DNA of 39,806 nt from Bernardetiaceae bacterium. Lineage in GTDB: Bacteria > Bacteroidota > Bacteroidia > Cytophagales > Thermoflexibacteraceae. The position numbers and the translations under genes were made by a program. The stretch spans positions 1 to 39,806 of the forward strand of contig JANWVT010000022.1 of assembly GCA_025056255.1 (NCBI GenBank). The letters run 5' to 3'. Below, piece after piece: positions 1-7,498 of the stretch (its first letter is position 1; the number at the start of each line of letters is the position of its first letter). The notes beneath the pieces were generated by a model. The model was not told the origin of the DNA and made no database searches. It saw only the letters and a program-made list of their open reading frames with translations.

Positions 1-88
1 GATAGCGGCGGGGGCTGCCGACGATTTCATTGCTCAGGTAACAGGCTTGACAGCAGCACAAGTAGCGCAGCTACGCGAAGGATTATAA
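1..88 (+). CDS. C-terminal tail of an unidentified protein (partial)
   Basis: An open frame enters from the left edge (codons in phase with base 2) and stops at TAA 86-88. It gives 28 residues rich in Ala, Gln and Leu, likely an alpha-helical tail. There is too little to assign a family. It ends 35 bases before the pyrE ATG on the same strand, so the two could be co-transcribed. Confidence 0.55.
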   Translation, partial: IAAGAADDFIAQVTGLTAAQVAQLREGL

Positions 89-112
89 GCAGGTTAATCA
101 AGAAATGATTCG

Positions 113-120
113 TACATTTG
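113..120 (+). promoter_or_regulatory. Possible Bacteroidota -7 element (TACATTTG) abutting pyrE
   Basis: TACATTTG matches TAnnTTTG and ends three bases before the pyrE ATG at 124. If real, transcription would begin at or next to the start codon, making a leaderless message. No clear TTTG -33 box lies 19-23 bases upstream, so it could be a chance match. Confidence 0.3.
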
Positions 121-123
121 GGC

Positions 124-777
124 ATGAATTTGGAAATTGCTAAACAAGTAGCTGCTCTCTTGTTACAAGCAGGTGCTGTTAAACTCAGTCCATATCAGCC
201 TTTTACGTGGGCTTCGGGTTGGAAGTCGCCTATTTACTGCGATAATCGCCTTACCCTATCTTACCCTGCTATTCGTTCTTACATTAAAAATGCACTTGCT
301 CAGGTTGCTAAACATTACTTTCCTGAGGCAGAGGCTATTGGCGGCGTTGCTACTGCTGGCATTCCGCAGGGAACTTTGCTGGCAGACCTGCTTGAGTTGC
401 CCTTTCTCTACATCAGACCTAAACCCAAAGAGCACGGCATGGAAAATTTGATAGAGGGCAAAATATTGCCTCAGGCAAAAGTACTGCTAGTAGAAGATTT
501 AATTTCGACAGGTGGAAGCAGCCTAAAAGCTGCACAAGCCGTTAGAGATGCAGGCATGCAAGCCTATGGCATGTTGGCGGTGTTCAGCTACGATTTTGAT
601 ATTGCCCGTGAGCATTTTCAACGCGCCCAAGTGCCGCTACAGGTGCTTTGTACTTATCCCGTTTTGTTGCAAGAGGCAGTAGCACAAAACTTAGTTAGTC
701 AGGAAGAAGTAGCATGGTTGCAACAATGGCGCGCCGCTCCAGACCAGTGGCAAGCTTTAAAGAAAACGAGCTTGTAA
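124..777 (+). CDS. pyrE: Orotate phosphoribosyltransferase
   Basis: Cytosolic enzyme of de novo pyrimidine synthesis: it transfers the phosphoribosyl group from PRPP to orotate, giving orotidine 5'-monophosphate. The 217-residue product has the PyrE landmarks in order: FTWASGWKSPIYCDNR near residue 27, a GGVATAGIP segment near 73, the RPKPKEHG mobile-loop region near 98, and the PRPP-binding VLLVEDLISTGG near 120. Length is normal. ATG 124 is chosen over an in-frame TTG at 118 because the protein then begins MNLEIAKQ, as PyrE proteins usually do. The 3' end overlaps the convergent DCC-family gene by 21 bases. No other pyrimidine genes are visible here. Confidence 0.95.
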   Translation: MNLEIAKQVAALLLQAGAVKLSPYQPFTWASGWKSPIYCDNRLTLSYPAIRSYIKNALAQVAKHYFPEAEAIGGVATAGIPQGTLLADLLELPFLYIRPKPKEHGMENLIEGKILPQAKVLLVEDLISTGGSSLKAAQAVRDAGMQAYGMLAVFSYDFDIAREHFQRAQVPLQVLCTYPVLLQEAVAQNLVSQEEVAWLQQWRAAPDQWQALKKTSL

Positions 778-1164
778 CTCAGGCGTAGGCATGCGGCACA
801 TATTGCGTTTGCCAAACCATTGATAACGCTTAGCTGATATTTGCTGGTATACCCAGTCGCGGATACAAGGTGGAATAAGTATGCCCAGATAGGCTATCTG
901 CCATATGCCGCCCAGTTTGCGTGCAACTTCCAATGCCGCTCGCGACCGTGTATAAATTTTTCCTTTGTCGTAAAAAATAAAAGTATCAAAATAACTCGTG
1001 TCAAATCCAAAGTGCTGTAACACTTGCTGCCCCGTTGCCGATTGCAAAGAAGCAAATTTCAGCACTTGCCGACGGTCGGCTGATAGTAGAAAATCGACCA
1101 GTCCGTTGCACAAATTGCATATGCCATCAAATAATACCAGTGATGTGTTCTCCCATGTGTGCAT
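757..1164 (-). CDS. DCC-family thiol-disulfide oxidoreductase-like protein (DUF393)
   Basis: A 135-residue protein of the DCC family, named for its N-terminal Asp-x-x-Cys-x-x-Cys motif. Here residues 11-20 read LFDGICNLCN, a good match with both cysteines. The family is predicted to have a thioredoxin-like fold, but its substrates are not established. A basic, aromatic C-terminal half (RDWVYQQISAKRYQWFG) is also typical. There is no signal peptide, so it is probably cytosolic. Its stop codon lies inside the convergent pyrE 3' end. The start is ATG at 1162-1164; no convincing -7 promoter element was found upstream. Confidence 0.85.
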   Translation of the reverse strand: MHTWENTSLVLFDGICNLCNGLVDFLLSADRRQVLKFASLQSATGQQVLQHFGFDTSYFDTFIFYDKGKIYTRSRAALEVARKLGGIWQIAYLGILIPPCIRDWVYQQISAKRYQWFGKRNMCRMPTPELQARFL

Positions 1165-1327
1165 AAGTTTTTAACAATCAATATAGGCAGTTAGTTGCAA
1201 AGCCTCCCTGTACATCGTTTTTGTAATGTATGCTGTTTGGGTTGCAAACATTGGGTACTGGGTGCAAATTAAAACCATGTTGAGGTTTTACAGGGACAAA
1301 CATGATAGATAAAAACCTAAATAATTG

Positions 1328-1349
1328 GACAGGATGGCAGGATTAACAG
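1328..1349 (-). repeat. CCTGTC/ATCCTG dispersed motif, copy 1
   Basis: Read on the minus strand this is CTGTTAATCCTGCCATCCTG followed by TC. It matches the plus-strand copy at 5971-5993 at about 20 of 22 positions. It looks like a short tandem of an ATCCTGY heptamer. Function unknown. Confidence 0.65.
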
Positions 1350-1451
1350 AGCTTGAGTACCTTATAGCTGAGAAAATGACCTTGCCACATCGTAGCGCCT
1401 ACTTGCAACAAGAGCAAACATAATTAGATACAAAACCTAAAAACTACCTAA

Positions 1452-1474
1452 GACAGGATAGCGGAATGAACAGG
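1452..1474 (-). repeat. CCTGTC/ATCCTG dispersed motif, copy 2
   Basis: A more diverged minus-strand copy, matching 5971-5993 at about 18 of 23 positions by eye. It lies 103 bases from copy 1 in the same orientation. Confidence 0.5.
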
Positions 1475-1839
1475 ATTGCAGTATTTTGTGAACACATAAA
1501 CAACAGTGCAAATATGCATTTGGCAAAATGAATCTTAGCCCCCACAACTACTAAATTCGGAATAGGTTGGTGACAGTATTACCAAAGCATAACGAGTTGT
1601 GCAAATTGTTCGGATTGGCAACTACTCCATTAAACCCCAGACAAATAAGGCTTTGCACCATAGCCTAAATTCCAATATTGCTATACACCAGTGTTTTGAA
1701 ATAGAAGTTAGCATCTCTTTATGAGCAAAGCCTAATCACCCAACTAAGGATGCTTATTCACTTCAAAAAGTGAAATGAAAATTTAATGCTCGCTGCCGAC
1801 TGCTCAAATCCGTCAGGGGGCTATTGCATTATCTTGCCA

Positions 1840-2904
1840 TTAGCCAATTTCTATTACTACATTCTCGCTGAGCGGATGAGCTACACAAGTGAGTACATAG
1901 CCCTCTTGAATTTCTTTTTCAGAAAGTCCTTCATCTTCATCCATTTTCACCTCACCCGATTTTTTATGCCCACGACAGGCAGTACAAAGCCCGCTTTGAC
2001 AAGAATAAGGCATATCTAAACCTGCTTCTAAGCCGGCATCTAAAATAGATTGGGTAGGTTTAACGGTAATTTGGTACTCTTCTCCATCTAAAATAACAGT
2101 AACTTGTTGCTCTACAATGCCAGAGGCTTTCAGAGCAGCTTCGTCTTTGGCTTCTTCGGCAGTAGGGCTGAAAAAGCTTTCGCGGTGGATGCGTTCTTTG
2201 GGTACTTTTAAAAAGTGTAGCGCTTCTTCTACTTGGTCCATCATACCTTCCGGACCGCACATGAAGTACTCAGTCTTATCGGCATCGAACTTAGGTAGCA
2301 AGTTCAGTATATTGATAGTCAGGTTTTTATCTATTCTTCCTTTGTAGCCATGCCAGTCGTTGTCTTCGGCGCGGCTGAGTACATGTACTACCTTAAAGCG
2401 TTCGCCGTACTTTTTCTGCATTTCTTCCAGCTTTTGGCGGAAGATAACTGTTTCCATGGTTCGGTTACCATAAATGAGCGAAACGATACTTTGAGGCTCA
2501 AAAGCCAAAATACTTTTGGCAATAGACATGAGCGGTGTAATGCCACTGCCGCTGCCAAAAAGTACAATATGCCGTTTTAAGTTTTTGTCTGGTTCTAAAC
2601 AAAAATTGCCCATGGGTTCTAAAATATCCACGTAGTCGCCCACTTTAAGGTGGTCGTTTACGTAGTTAGAAACCAATCCACCTTCTACACGCTTAATGGT
2701 AATAGACAAGGCTTCGTCTATATGCGGGGCGCTGCTCAGCGAATAGGCTCGGCGCACGCTTTTGCCATTGATGGGTAAAATAAGGGTGAGAAACTGACCG
2801 GGCTTGTATTTAATTTTGCTAAAAAGAGGTTGTTTCAAATGCAGGGTTACGGTATCTTCTGTTTCCTGTGTAATATCTTTGACTTTCAGGTTGTACTGTT
2901 TCAT
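1840..2904 (-). CDS. NAD(P)H-dependent flavin/2Fe-2S oxidoreductase (PaaE-like ferredoxin reductase)
   Basis: A 354-residue cytosolic electron-transfer protein. It has an N-terminal FAD-binding barrel with RRAYSLSS at 51-58, an NAD(P)-binding domain with GSGSGITP at 117-124 and MCGPEGM near 215, and a C-terminal plant-type 2Fe-2S domain. The cluster ligands are Cys302, Cys307, Cys310 and Cys340, in the canonical C-x4-C-x2-C plus distal Cys pattern. This order is that of PaaE, the reductase of phenylacetyl-CoA epoxidase, but no paaABCD genes are nearby, so a general ferredoxin-reductase role is equally possible. It is divergent from sufB, and a -7 element lies 54 bases upstream of its ATG. Confidence 0.85.
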   Translation of the reverse strand: MKQYNLKVKDITQETEDTVTLHLKQPLFSKIKYKPGQFLTLILPINGKSVRRAYSLSSAPHIDEALSITIKRVEGGLVSNYVNDHLKVGDYVDILEPMGNFCLEPDKNLKRHIVLFGSGSGITPLMSIAKSILAFEPQSIVSLIYGNRTMETVIFRQKLEEMQKKYGERFKVVHVLSRAEDNDWHGYKGRIDKNLTINILNLLPKFDADKTEYFMCGPEGMMDQVEEALHFLKVPKERIHRESFFSPTAEEAKDEAALKASGIVEQQVTVILDGEEYQITVKPTQSILDAGLEAGLDMPYSCQSGLCTACRGHKKSGEVKMDEDEGLSEKEIQEGYVLTCVAHPLSENVVIEIG

Positions 2905-2957
2905 GGAGCAATAATTGCTATTTTTTCAAAACCGTTGGGCAAGCAATGATAAGCCTT

Positions 2958-2965
2958 CAAAATTA
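2958..2965 (-). promoter_or_regulatory. Candidate -7 element for the flavin/2Fe-2S reductase gene
   Basis: The minus strand reads TAATTTTG, an exact TAnnTTTG match, 54 bases upstream of the ATG. I see no TTTG at the expected -33 distance, so support is partial. Confidence 0.4.
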
Positions 2966-3057
2966 ATCAATAAACTTGAATGAAATGATAATTGTTTGCC
3001 AGCAAAAATTTTTTGTTGACTTTGTATTTAGAACAATTTTAAATAGTTATTTGTTAG

Positions 3058-3065
3058 TATCTTTG
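3058..3065 (+). promoter_or_regulatory. Candidate -7 element for sufB
   Basis: TATCTTTG is an exact match to the Bacteroidota TAnnTTTG element, in an A/T-rich stretch, and its last base lies 35 bases before the sufB ATG. A clear -33 TTTG at the normal spacing is missing. Confidence 0.55.
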
Positions 3066-3100
3066 CATATTAGCAGTCTATTATTTGCCTCCAAACAGAT

Positions 3101-4546
3101 ATGAATCAGAGCAATCAAATTCTGGAAGAGTTTACCAATTCGGAATATAAATACGGCTTTGTTAGTCATTTTGAAACAGAAGAAGCACCCAAAGGGCTGA
3201 GCGAAGATATTATTCGCTTCATTTCTGCTAAAAAGGAAGAGCCCGAGTGGATGACGGAATGGCGACTGAAAGCTTATCGCCAATGGCTCACCATGAAAGA
3301 GCCCAAGTGGCCTAATGTAACCTATCCACAAATTGATTTCAACGATATTATTTACTATTCTGCCCCTAAGAAAAAGGCAAAATACAATAGTTTAGACGAG
3401 GTTGACCCTGAGCTATTAGCAACATTTGAAAAACTCGGCATCTCCCTTTCCGAGCAAAAGCGATTGGCAGGCGTAGCCGTAGATGCAGTAATTGACAGTG
3501 TTTCGGTTGCTACTACTTTTAAGGAAACACTTGCTGAACTGGGCATTATTTTCTGCTCCATGAGCGAAGCCATTCGAGAACATCCCGAGTTAGTGCGCAA
3601 ATATATCGGCTCAGTAGTACCTGTTAATGATAATTACTATGCAGCGCTTAACTCTGCTGTATTTAGCGACGGGTCTTTCTGCTACATTCCCAAAGGCGTT
3701 CGTTGCCCAATGGAACTCTCTACCTATTTTCGTATCAATGCAGCTAATACAGGGCAGTTTGAGCGCACGCTGATTATTGCTGATGAAGCCTCATACGTTA
3801 GTTATCTGGAGGGTTGTACTGCACCTATGCGCGATGAAAACCAACTGCATGCAGCCGTAGTAGAAATTATTGCGCTAAAAGATGCCGAAGTAAAATATTC
3901 TACTGTTCAAAATTGGTATCCGGGAGACAAGGAAGGCAAAGGCGGTATTTATAACTTCGTGACTAAGCGCGGCATTTGTTTAGGAGACAATTCTAAAATC
4001 TCTTGGACACAAGTAGAGACAGGTTCAGCTATTACATGGAAATATCCCAGTTGTATATTGAAAGGCGACAATTCGGTTGGTGAATTTTATTCAGTGGCAA
4101 TTACTAACAACCGCCAACAAGCCGATACGGGCACTAAAATGATTCACATCGGCAAAAATACACGCAGCCGCATTGTCTCGAAAGGTATTTCTGCTGGCTA
4201 CAGCCAAAACTCTTACCGCGGTTTGGTACATATCAGCAAACGTGCTGAAAATGCTCGCAACTTCTCGCAATGCGACTCGCTGCTAATGGGCGATAAGTGC
4301 GGTGCACACACTTTTCCATACATAGAAGTTGAAAACGATACTGCTAAAGTAGAACACGAGGCTACTACCTCTAAAATTGGTGAAGACCAGATTTTTTACT
4401 GCAACCAACGTGGTATTGATACAGAAGAAGCCGTAGCGTTGATTGTAAACGGTTATTGCAAAGAAGTACTAAATCAACTGCCTATGGAATTTGCTGTGGA
4501 GGCACAAAAGCTACTCGCCATTAGCTTAGAAGGCAGTGTAGGCTGA
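3101..4546 (+). CDS. sufB: Fe-S cluster assembly scaffold SufB
   Basis: A 481-residue cytosolic SufB, the scaffold on which the SUF machinery (SufBC2D with SufS/SufE) builds Fe-S clusters. Length is as expected and the sequence is full of family landmarks: [20 protein letters not shown] near 195, the beta-helix segment with YLEGCTAP near 240, [18 protein letters not shown] near 300, and the C-terminal [19 protein letters not shown] through [20 protein letters not shown]. The start is ATG 3101 behind a TATCTTTG element. Unusually, sufC, sufD and sufS do not follow: a hairpin with a T-rich tail lies 38 bases after the stop, then an unrelated gene. Confidence 0.96.
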   Translation: MNQSNQILEEFTNSEYKYGFVSHFETEEAPKGLSEDIIRFISAKKEEPEWMTEWRLKAYRQWLTMKEPKWPNVTYPQIDFNDIIYYSAPKKKAKYNSLDEVDPELLATFEKLGISLSEQKRLAGVAVDAVIDSVSVATTFKETLAELGIIFCSMSEAIREHPELVRKYIGSVVPVNDNYYAALNSAVFSDGSFCYIPKGVRCPMELSTYFRINAANTGQFERTLIIADEASYVSYLEGCTAPMRDENQLHAAVVEIIALKDAEVKYSTVQNWYPGDKEGKGGIYNFVTKRGICLGDNSKISWTQVETGSAITWKYPSCILKGDNSVGEFYSVAITNNRQQADTGTKMIHIGKNTRSRIVSKGISAGYSQNSYRGLVHISKRAENARNFSQCDSLLMGDKCGAHTFPYIEVENDTAKVEHEATTSKIGEDQIFYCNQRGIDTEEAVALIVNGYCKEVLNQLPMEFAVEAQKLLAISLEGSVG

Positions 4547-4583
4547 TTGTTGAGATAGGTTTCGTTTCAGTAGATACATTTTT

Positions 4584-4620
4584 CCCCTCTTGCATTTTAT
4601 CTTAGGAGGGGATTTTTATT
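4584..4620 (+). terminator. Rho-independent terminator after sufB
   Basis: CCCCTC at 4584-4589 pairs with GAGGGG at 4606-4611, and the stem is followed by ATTTTTATT. The position, 38 bases past the sufB stop and 31 before the next ATG, suggests that sufB is transcribed alone. Confidence 0.7.
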
Positions 4621-4641
4621 TATTTTCTCAAAAGCACATCC

Positions 4642-5784
4642 ATGTGGAAAAAAGTAATTCTTGTCGGAGTTGCCCTTGTAGTAACCTATCATTTCTGGTC
4701 TGTAAGTGGCAGAATGGTAGAAAGTAATAGTAGCAAAACACATGAGCAGCTACTGAGTATAGAAATGGTGCAACAGGGGACAAATGTAGGCAAGGGCAAC
4801 CTAGTAGGTATTCAGCCTTATTTGACCGCCCGAGAATACAGTACTGAAAGCCAGTTGTTCAGTGTACTAAATGCCTACATGCAAAGGTTACAACAAGCAG
4901 GTGGCATTGGCGACAAAACCATTGTGGTATTCCCCGAATATATAGGTACGTGGTTAGTGGCAATGCACGAAAAGCATGCCTTGTATGAGAAAAGCACGCT
5001 TACAGAAGCCATGACGCTGATGACACTTTCCAATCTTGTGAAAGTAGGCTATTGCGCCATTACAGCTCCGTCGGGCTATGACCGCCTTGTACACGGTTTA
5101 TTTACCTACAAAAGCGACAAGGTCTGCCAAGCTTATCAACGTATATTCAGCCGGCTTGCCAGTAAATATGCCTGCACTATTGTAGCTGGTTCTGTAGTGT
5201 TGCCTGAGCCTTTTCTTGAAAATGGCAAACTCTTTATTCAAAAAGGGCGGCTGTTCAACACAACTGCCGTTTTTGATGCCAACGGAAAGATAATGTCACC
5301 ATTGGTGAAAAAAATATTTCCTATCCGTGCAGAACAAGGCTTCACCTGCCAAGCCGACTTACAACAAACACCTGTATTTCACACCCCCGCAGGCAGGCTG
5401 GCAGTGCTGATTTGCGCCGATAGTTGGTATCCGCAAGCCTATGAAAGTTTGACAGGCAAAGCAGACTTAATGGCTGTTCCCTCTCTTGCCGATACAGACA
5501 GCATTTGGCAGAGTGCTTGGCAAGGCTACAATGGCTTTTCTGCACCCGCCGATGTAGATACTCGCGACTATTATCGCATCAGCGAAGGGGAAGCATGGGC
5601 AAAATACAGCATGGGCAAACGCGCACCTCGCGTAGGTATTCGTCAGGGTATCAATGTCTTTTTTACAGGTCAACTTTGGGATATGCACCCTGAGGGAAGG
5701 GTGTTGATACTGCAAAATGATTCTTTACTTGTATTACCGCCTGCCCTCGGCAAAGGAAGGATTGTAAACATGTGGTTGCAATGA
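4642..5784 (+). CDS. Membrane-anchored carbon-nitrogen hydrolase (nitrilase superfamily)
   Basis: A 380-residue protein with one N-terminal hydrophobic segment (about residues 4-20) followed by a nitrilase-fold domain. The catalytic triad can be placed: Glu99 in VVFPEY, Lys223 or Lys224 in PLVKKIFP, and Cys258 in LAVLICADSW. The N-terminus suggests a signal anchor with the enzyme outside the cytoplasmic membrane, as for the catalytic domain of apolipoprotein N-acyltransferase. The multi-span membrane part of that enzyme is absent, so this is not a complete Lnt. The substrate is unknown; an amidase or acyltransferase acting in the periplasm is possible. It stands alone between the sufB terminator and a repeat-filled gap. 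Confidence 0.82.
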   Translation: MWKKVILVGVALVVTYHFWSVSGRMVESNSSKTHEQLLSIEMVQQGTNVGKGNLVGIQPYLTAREYSTESQLFSVLNAYMQRLQQAGGIGDKTIVVFPEYIGTWLVAMHEKHALYEKSTLTEAMTLMTLSNLVKVGYCAITAPSGYDRLVHGLFTYKSDKVCQAYQRIFSRLASKYACTIVAGSVVLPEPFLENGKLFIQKGRLFNTTAVFDANGKIMSPLVKKIFPIRAEQGFTCQADLQQTPVFHTPAGRLAVLICADSWYPQAYESLTGKADLMAVPSLADTDSIWQSAWQGYNGFSAPADVDTRDYYRISEGEAWAKYSMGKRAPRVGIRQGINVFFTGQLWDMHPEGRVLILQNDSLLVLPPALGKGRIVNMWLQ

Positions 5785-6211
5785 TGCTGAGCCGCTTGGA
5801 TAAACTGATGAGCAGATTCAATAAACGTAAATCATGCGATTAAATAAAAAATTCAATTTTTGCGTTAGTGTTGCTCACCATTGTTAATGTTTTCACGAAA
5901 TCCCCAGTTTTGTTCGTGTTTGCACTAACAAACTTAGCAGTGTGTGAAAACATGGGCAACGGCATAATAGCCTGTCAATCCTGCAATCCTGTCTGTGAAA
6001 AGATGGCGCGCTGCCGTTGTTCGCCTCCCCACGAACAACCCCGCCGCCGTTGGTCGTGTCTTCACGAACAACTCTTATCAATCTCCTTGGCGGTGTGTGT
6101 GGACACACACCGTGGCTTAGGGGGCACGTTGCGGCGTAGCATTTAGCCCTCATAAATCCGACAGGTTTTCGATTCGGCTTGCACAAGTAGGTAAAAAGAA
6201 GCAACTTCCTG
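5785..6211. other. Repeat-filled intergenic region before mltG
   Basis: About 430 bases without a credible gene. It holds an A/T palindrome (AAAAATT C AATTTTT, 5847-5861), then a long composite element at 5887-6112, then a half-palindrome AATCCGACAGGTT at 6155-6167. That half-palindrome matches one arm of the 11494-11523 inverted repeat except for one base. Frames crossing this region are low-complexity by-products of the repeats. Confidence 0.7.
5887..6112. repeat. Composite hairpin-rich dispersed element, copy A
   Basis: Parts in order: (1) outer arms ATGTTTTCAC (5887-5896) and GTGAAAACAT (5944-5953) around an inner near-perfect hairpin TTTGTTCGTG / CACTAACAAA; (2) the motif CCTGTCAATCCTGCAATCCT plus GTC at 5971-5993; (3) hairpin GTTGTTCG / CGAACAAC (6016-6039); (4) a second version 33 bases on, GTTGGTCGT / ACGAACAAC (6049-6072), one mismatch; (5) hairpin CGGTGTGTGT GG ACACACACCG (6091-6112). 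Related elements lie near 8983-9130 and 16135-16345. Confidence 0.75.
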
Positions 6212-6219
6212 TATATTTG
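6212..6219 (+). promoter_or_regulatory. Candidate -7 element for mltG
   Basis: TATATTTG is an exact TAnnTTTG match ending 18 bases before ATG 6238. It covers the in-frame TTG at 6217, which argues for the ATG as the true start. Confidence 0.5.
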
Positions 6220-6237
6220 AGCACGTGTTTCCTGCAT

Positions 6238-7278
6238 ATGAACAAAAAGACAAAAGTTATTGCTGGCATTTTTATTGGCTTGTCGGTACTGGCATCGGTG
6301 TTTAGTTTGTACTTTTACCAAGTTTTTTTTGCTGCCAATTTTTTGGTAGATAAAAAAGACAAGGCGCTCTACATTCCACCAGGGGCAAGCTTTTCCCAAG
6401 TGATGGACTCCCTGCAAAGAGGAGCTTTTTTGCAAGATGAAATTTCCTTTCGCTTTGTAGCCAAACTACTCAACTATCAAAACGAAAGGCGCATAAAACC
6501 CGGGCGCTACCTCATCAAAAGCGGCATGAACAACCTAACAGTAGTGCGCAAACTGCGCAGCGGCGCCCAAGACCCTGTTCGGGTAACATTTAACAACATA
6601 CGACTCAAAAAAGACTTAGCTGGGCGGCTCACCCGTCACCTAATTGCCGATTCGGCGCGCCTGCTCCAAATGCTCAACGACCCCTCCATAGCTGCTGCCT
6701 ATGGCTTCGATACAGCCACTATCACCACCATGTTTATCCCCAACACCTATGAGATGTATTGGGACACATCCGAAGAGGAGTTGCTTAAAAAAATGAAGCG
6801 CGAATACGAAAAGTTCTGGACTGCCGAGCGCAAAGCCAAAGCCGAAGCACTCGGGCTAACTCCTATACAGGTTGCTATTTTGGCTTCTATTGTAGAGGCA
6901 GAGACCAAAAAGCGCGATGAGGCGCCACGCATTGCAGGGGTGTATTTAAACCGCCTCAATGCCAACGAAAAGTTACAAGCCGACCCAACAGTGGTATTTG
7001 CTATTGGCAATTTCAACATTAAACGCCTCTCGTTTCAAGATTTAAAATACGACTCTCCCTATAACACCTATCTGTACACTGGTTTACCGCCCGGACCTAT
7101 CAACGTACCACCTATACAAGCTATTGAGGCTGTGCTCAATCCAGAAAAACACCGCTACATGTTTTTTTGTGCCAAAGAGGATTTCAGTGGCTATCATGCC
7201 TTTGCTGAGACGTTTGAGGAGCATTTGAAAAATGCTGCCCGCTATCGCGAAGCCCTCAATCGGGCAGGTATTAAATAG
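6238..7278 (+). CDS. mltG: Endolytic murein transglycosylase MltG
   Basis: Inner-membrane lytic transglycosylase that cleaves nascent glycan strands and is thought to end peptidoglycan polymerisation. The 346-residue product has one N-terminal membrane segment (about residues 7-29), a LysM-like stretch around 45-110, and the YceG catalytic domain. The catalytic Glu is probably Glu220 in ASIVEAET, followed by the family blocks RIAGVYLNRL, LQADPTVVFAIG, SPYNTYLYTGLPPGPI and a GYHAFAETFEEH-type C-terminus. ATG 6238 is chosen over a TTG at 6217 because that TTG lies inside the -7 element. No pabC or tmk neighbour is present. The downstream kinase gene starts 220 bases later. Confidence 0.93.
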   Translation: MNKKTKVIAGIFIGLSVLASVFSLYFYQVFFAANFLVDKKDKALYIPPGASFSQVMDSLQRGAFLQDEISFRFVAKLLNYQNERRIKPGRYLIKSGMNNLTVVRKLRSGAQDPVRVTFNNIRLKKDLAGRLTRHLIADSARLLQMLNDPSIAAAYGFDTATITTMFIPNTYEMYWDTSEEELLKKMKREYEKFWTAERKAKAEALGLTPIQVAILASIVEAETKKRDEAPRIAGVYLNRLNANEKLQADPTVVFAIGNFNIKRLSFQDLKYDSPYNTYLYTGLPPGPINVPPIQAIEAVLNPEKHRYMFFCAKEDFSGYHAFAETFEEHLKNAARYREALNRAGIK

Positions 7279-7498
7279 TTGCCATGAACCTCTTCCTACA
7301 AAAACATGTTCAACGTAATAAGCGGGCACTACCCAAAAGCAGCGGCTTGTGCCATTTAGCCTTCATACTGGGGCGCTCTGTACTGAATAGGTAGTATGTT
7401 AGTGAGTCATGTAGCGCACATCAGCCCAAAAAGTTTGCCGCCCCTGTGGGTTTTGTAATGCAGCAAAGCACCTATTTGAGAGTAACCTAACTGGCATT

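Larger units (their letters stand above)
1165..1839. other. 675-base gene-free stretch with two copies of a dispersed motif
   Basis: This gap separates two minus-strand genes. The only long frame, 1786-2019 on the plus strand, overlaps the 3' end of the reductase gene and has no recognisable features. The stretch is A/T-rich and carries two minus-strand copies of the CCTGTC/ATCCTG motif found elsewhere in the window, at 1328-1349 and 1452-1474. No RNA gene or mobile element is recognisable. Confidence 0.6.

Noticed and set aside
1840-2904. PaaE of phenylacetate degradation
   Set aside because: Domain order fits, but no paaABCD or other phenylacetate genes are in the window, so only a general reductase call is made.
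5893-6435. 180-codon minus-strand frame with many Cys/Arg residues
   Set aside because: It runs across the hairpin-rich repeat and the 5' end of mltG on the other strand; composition follows the repeats and no domain or signal is visible.
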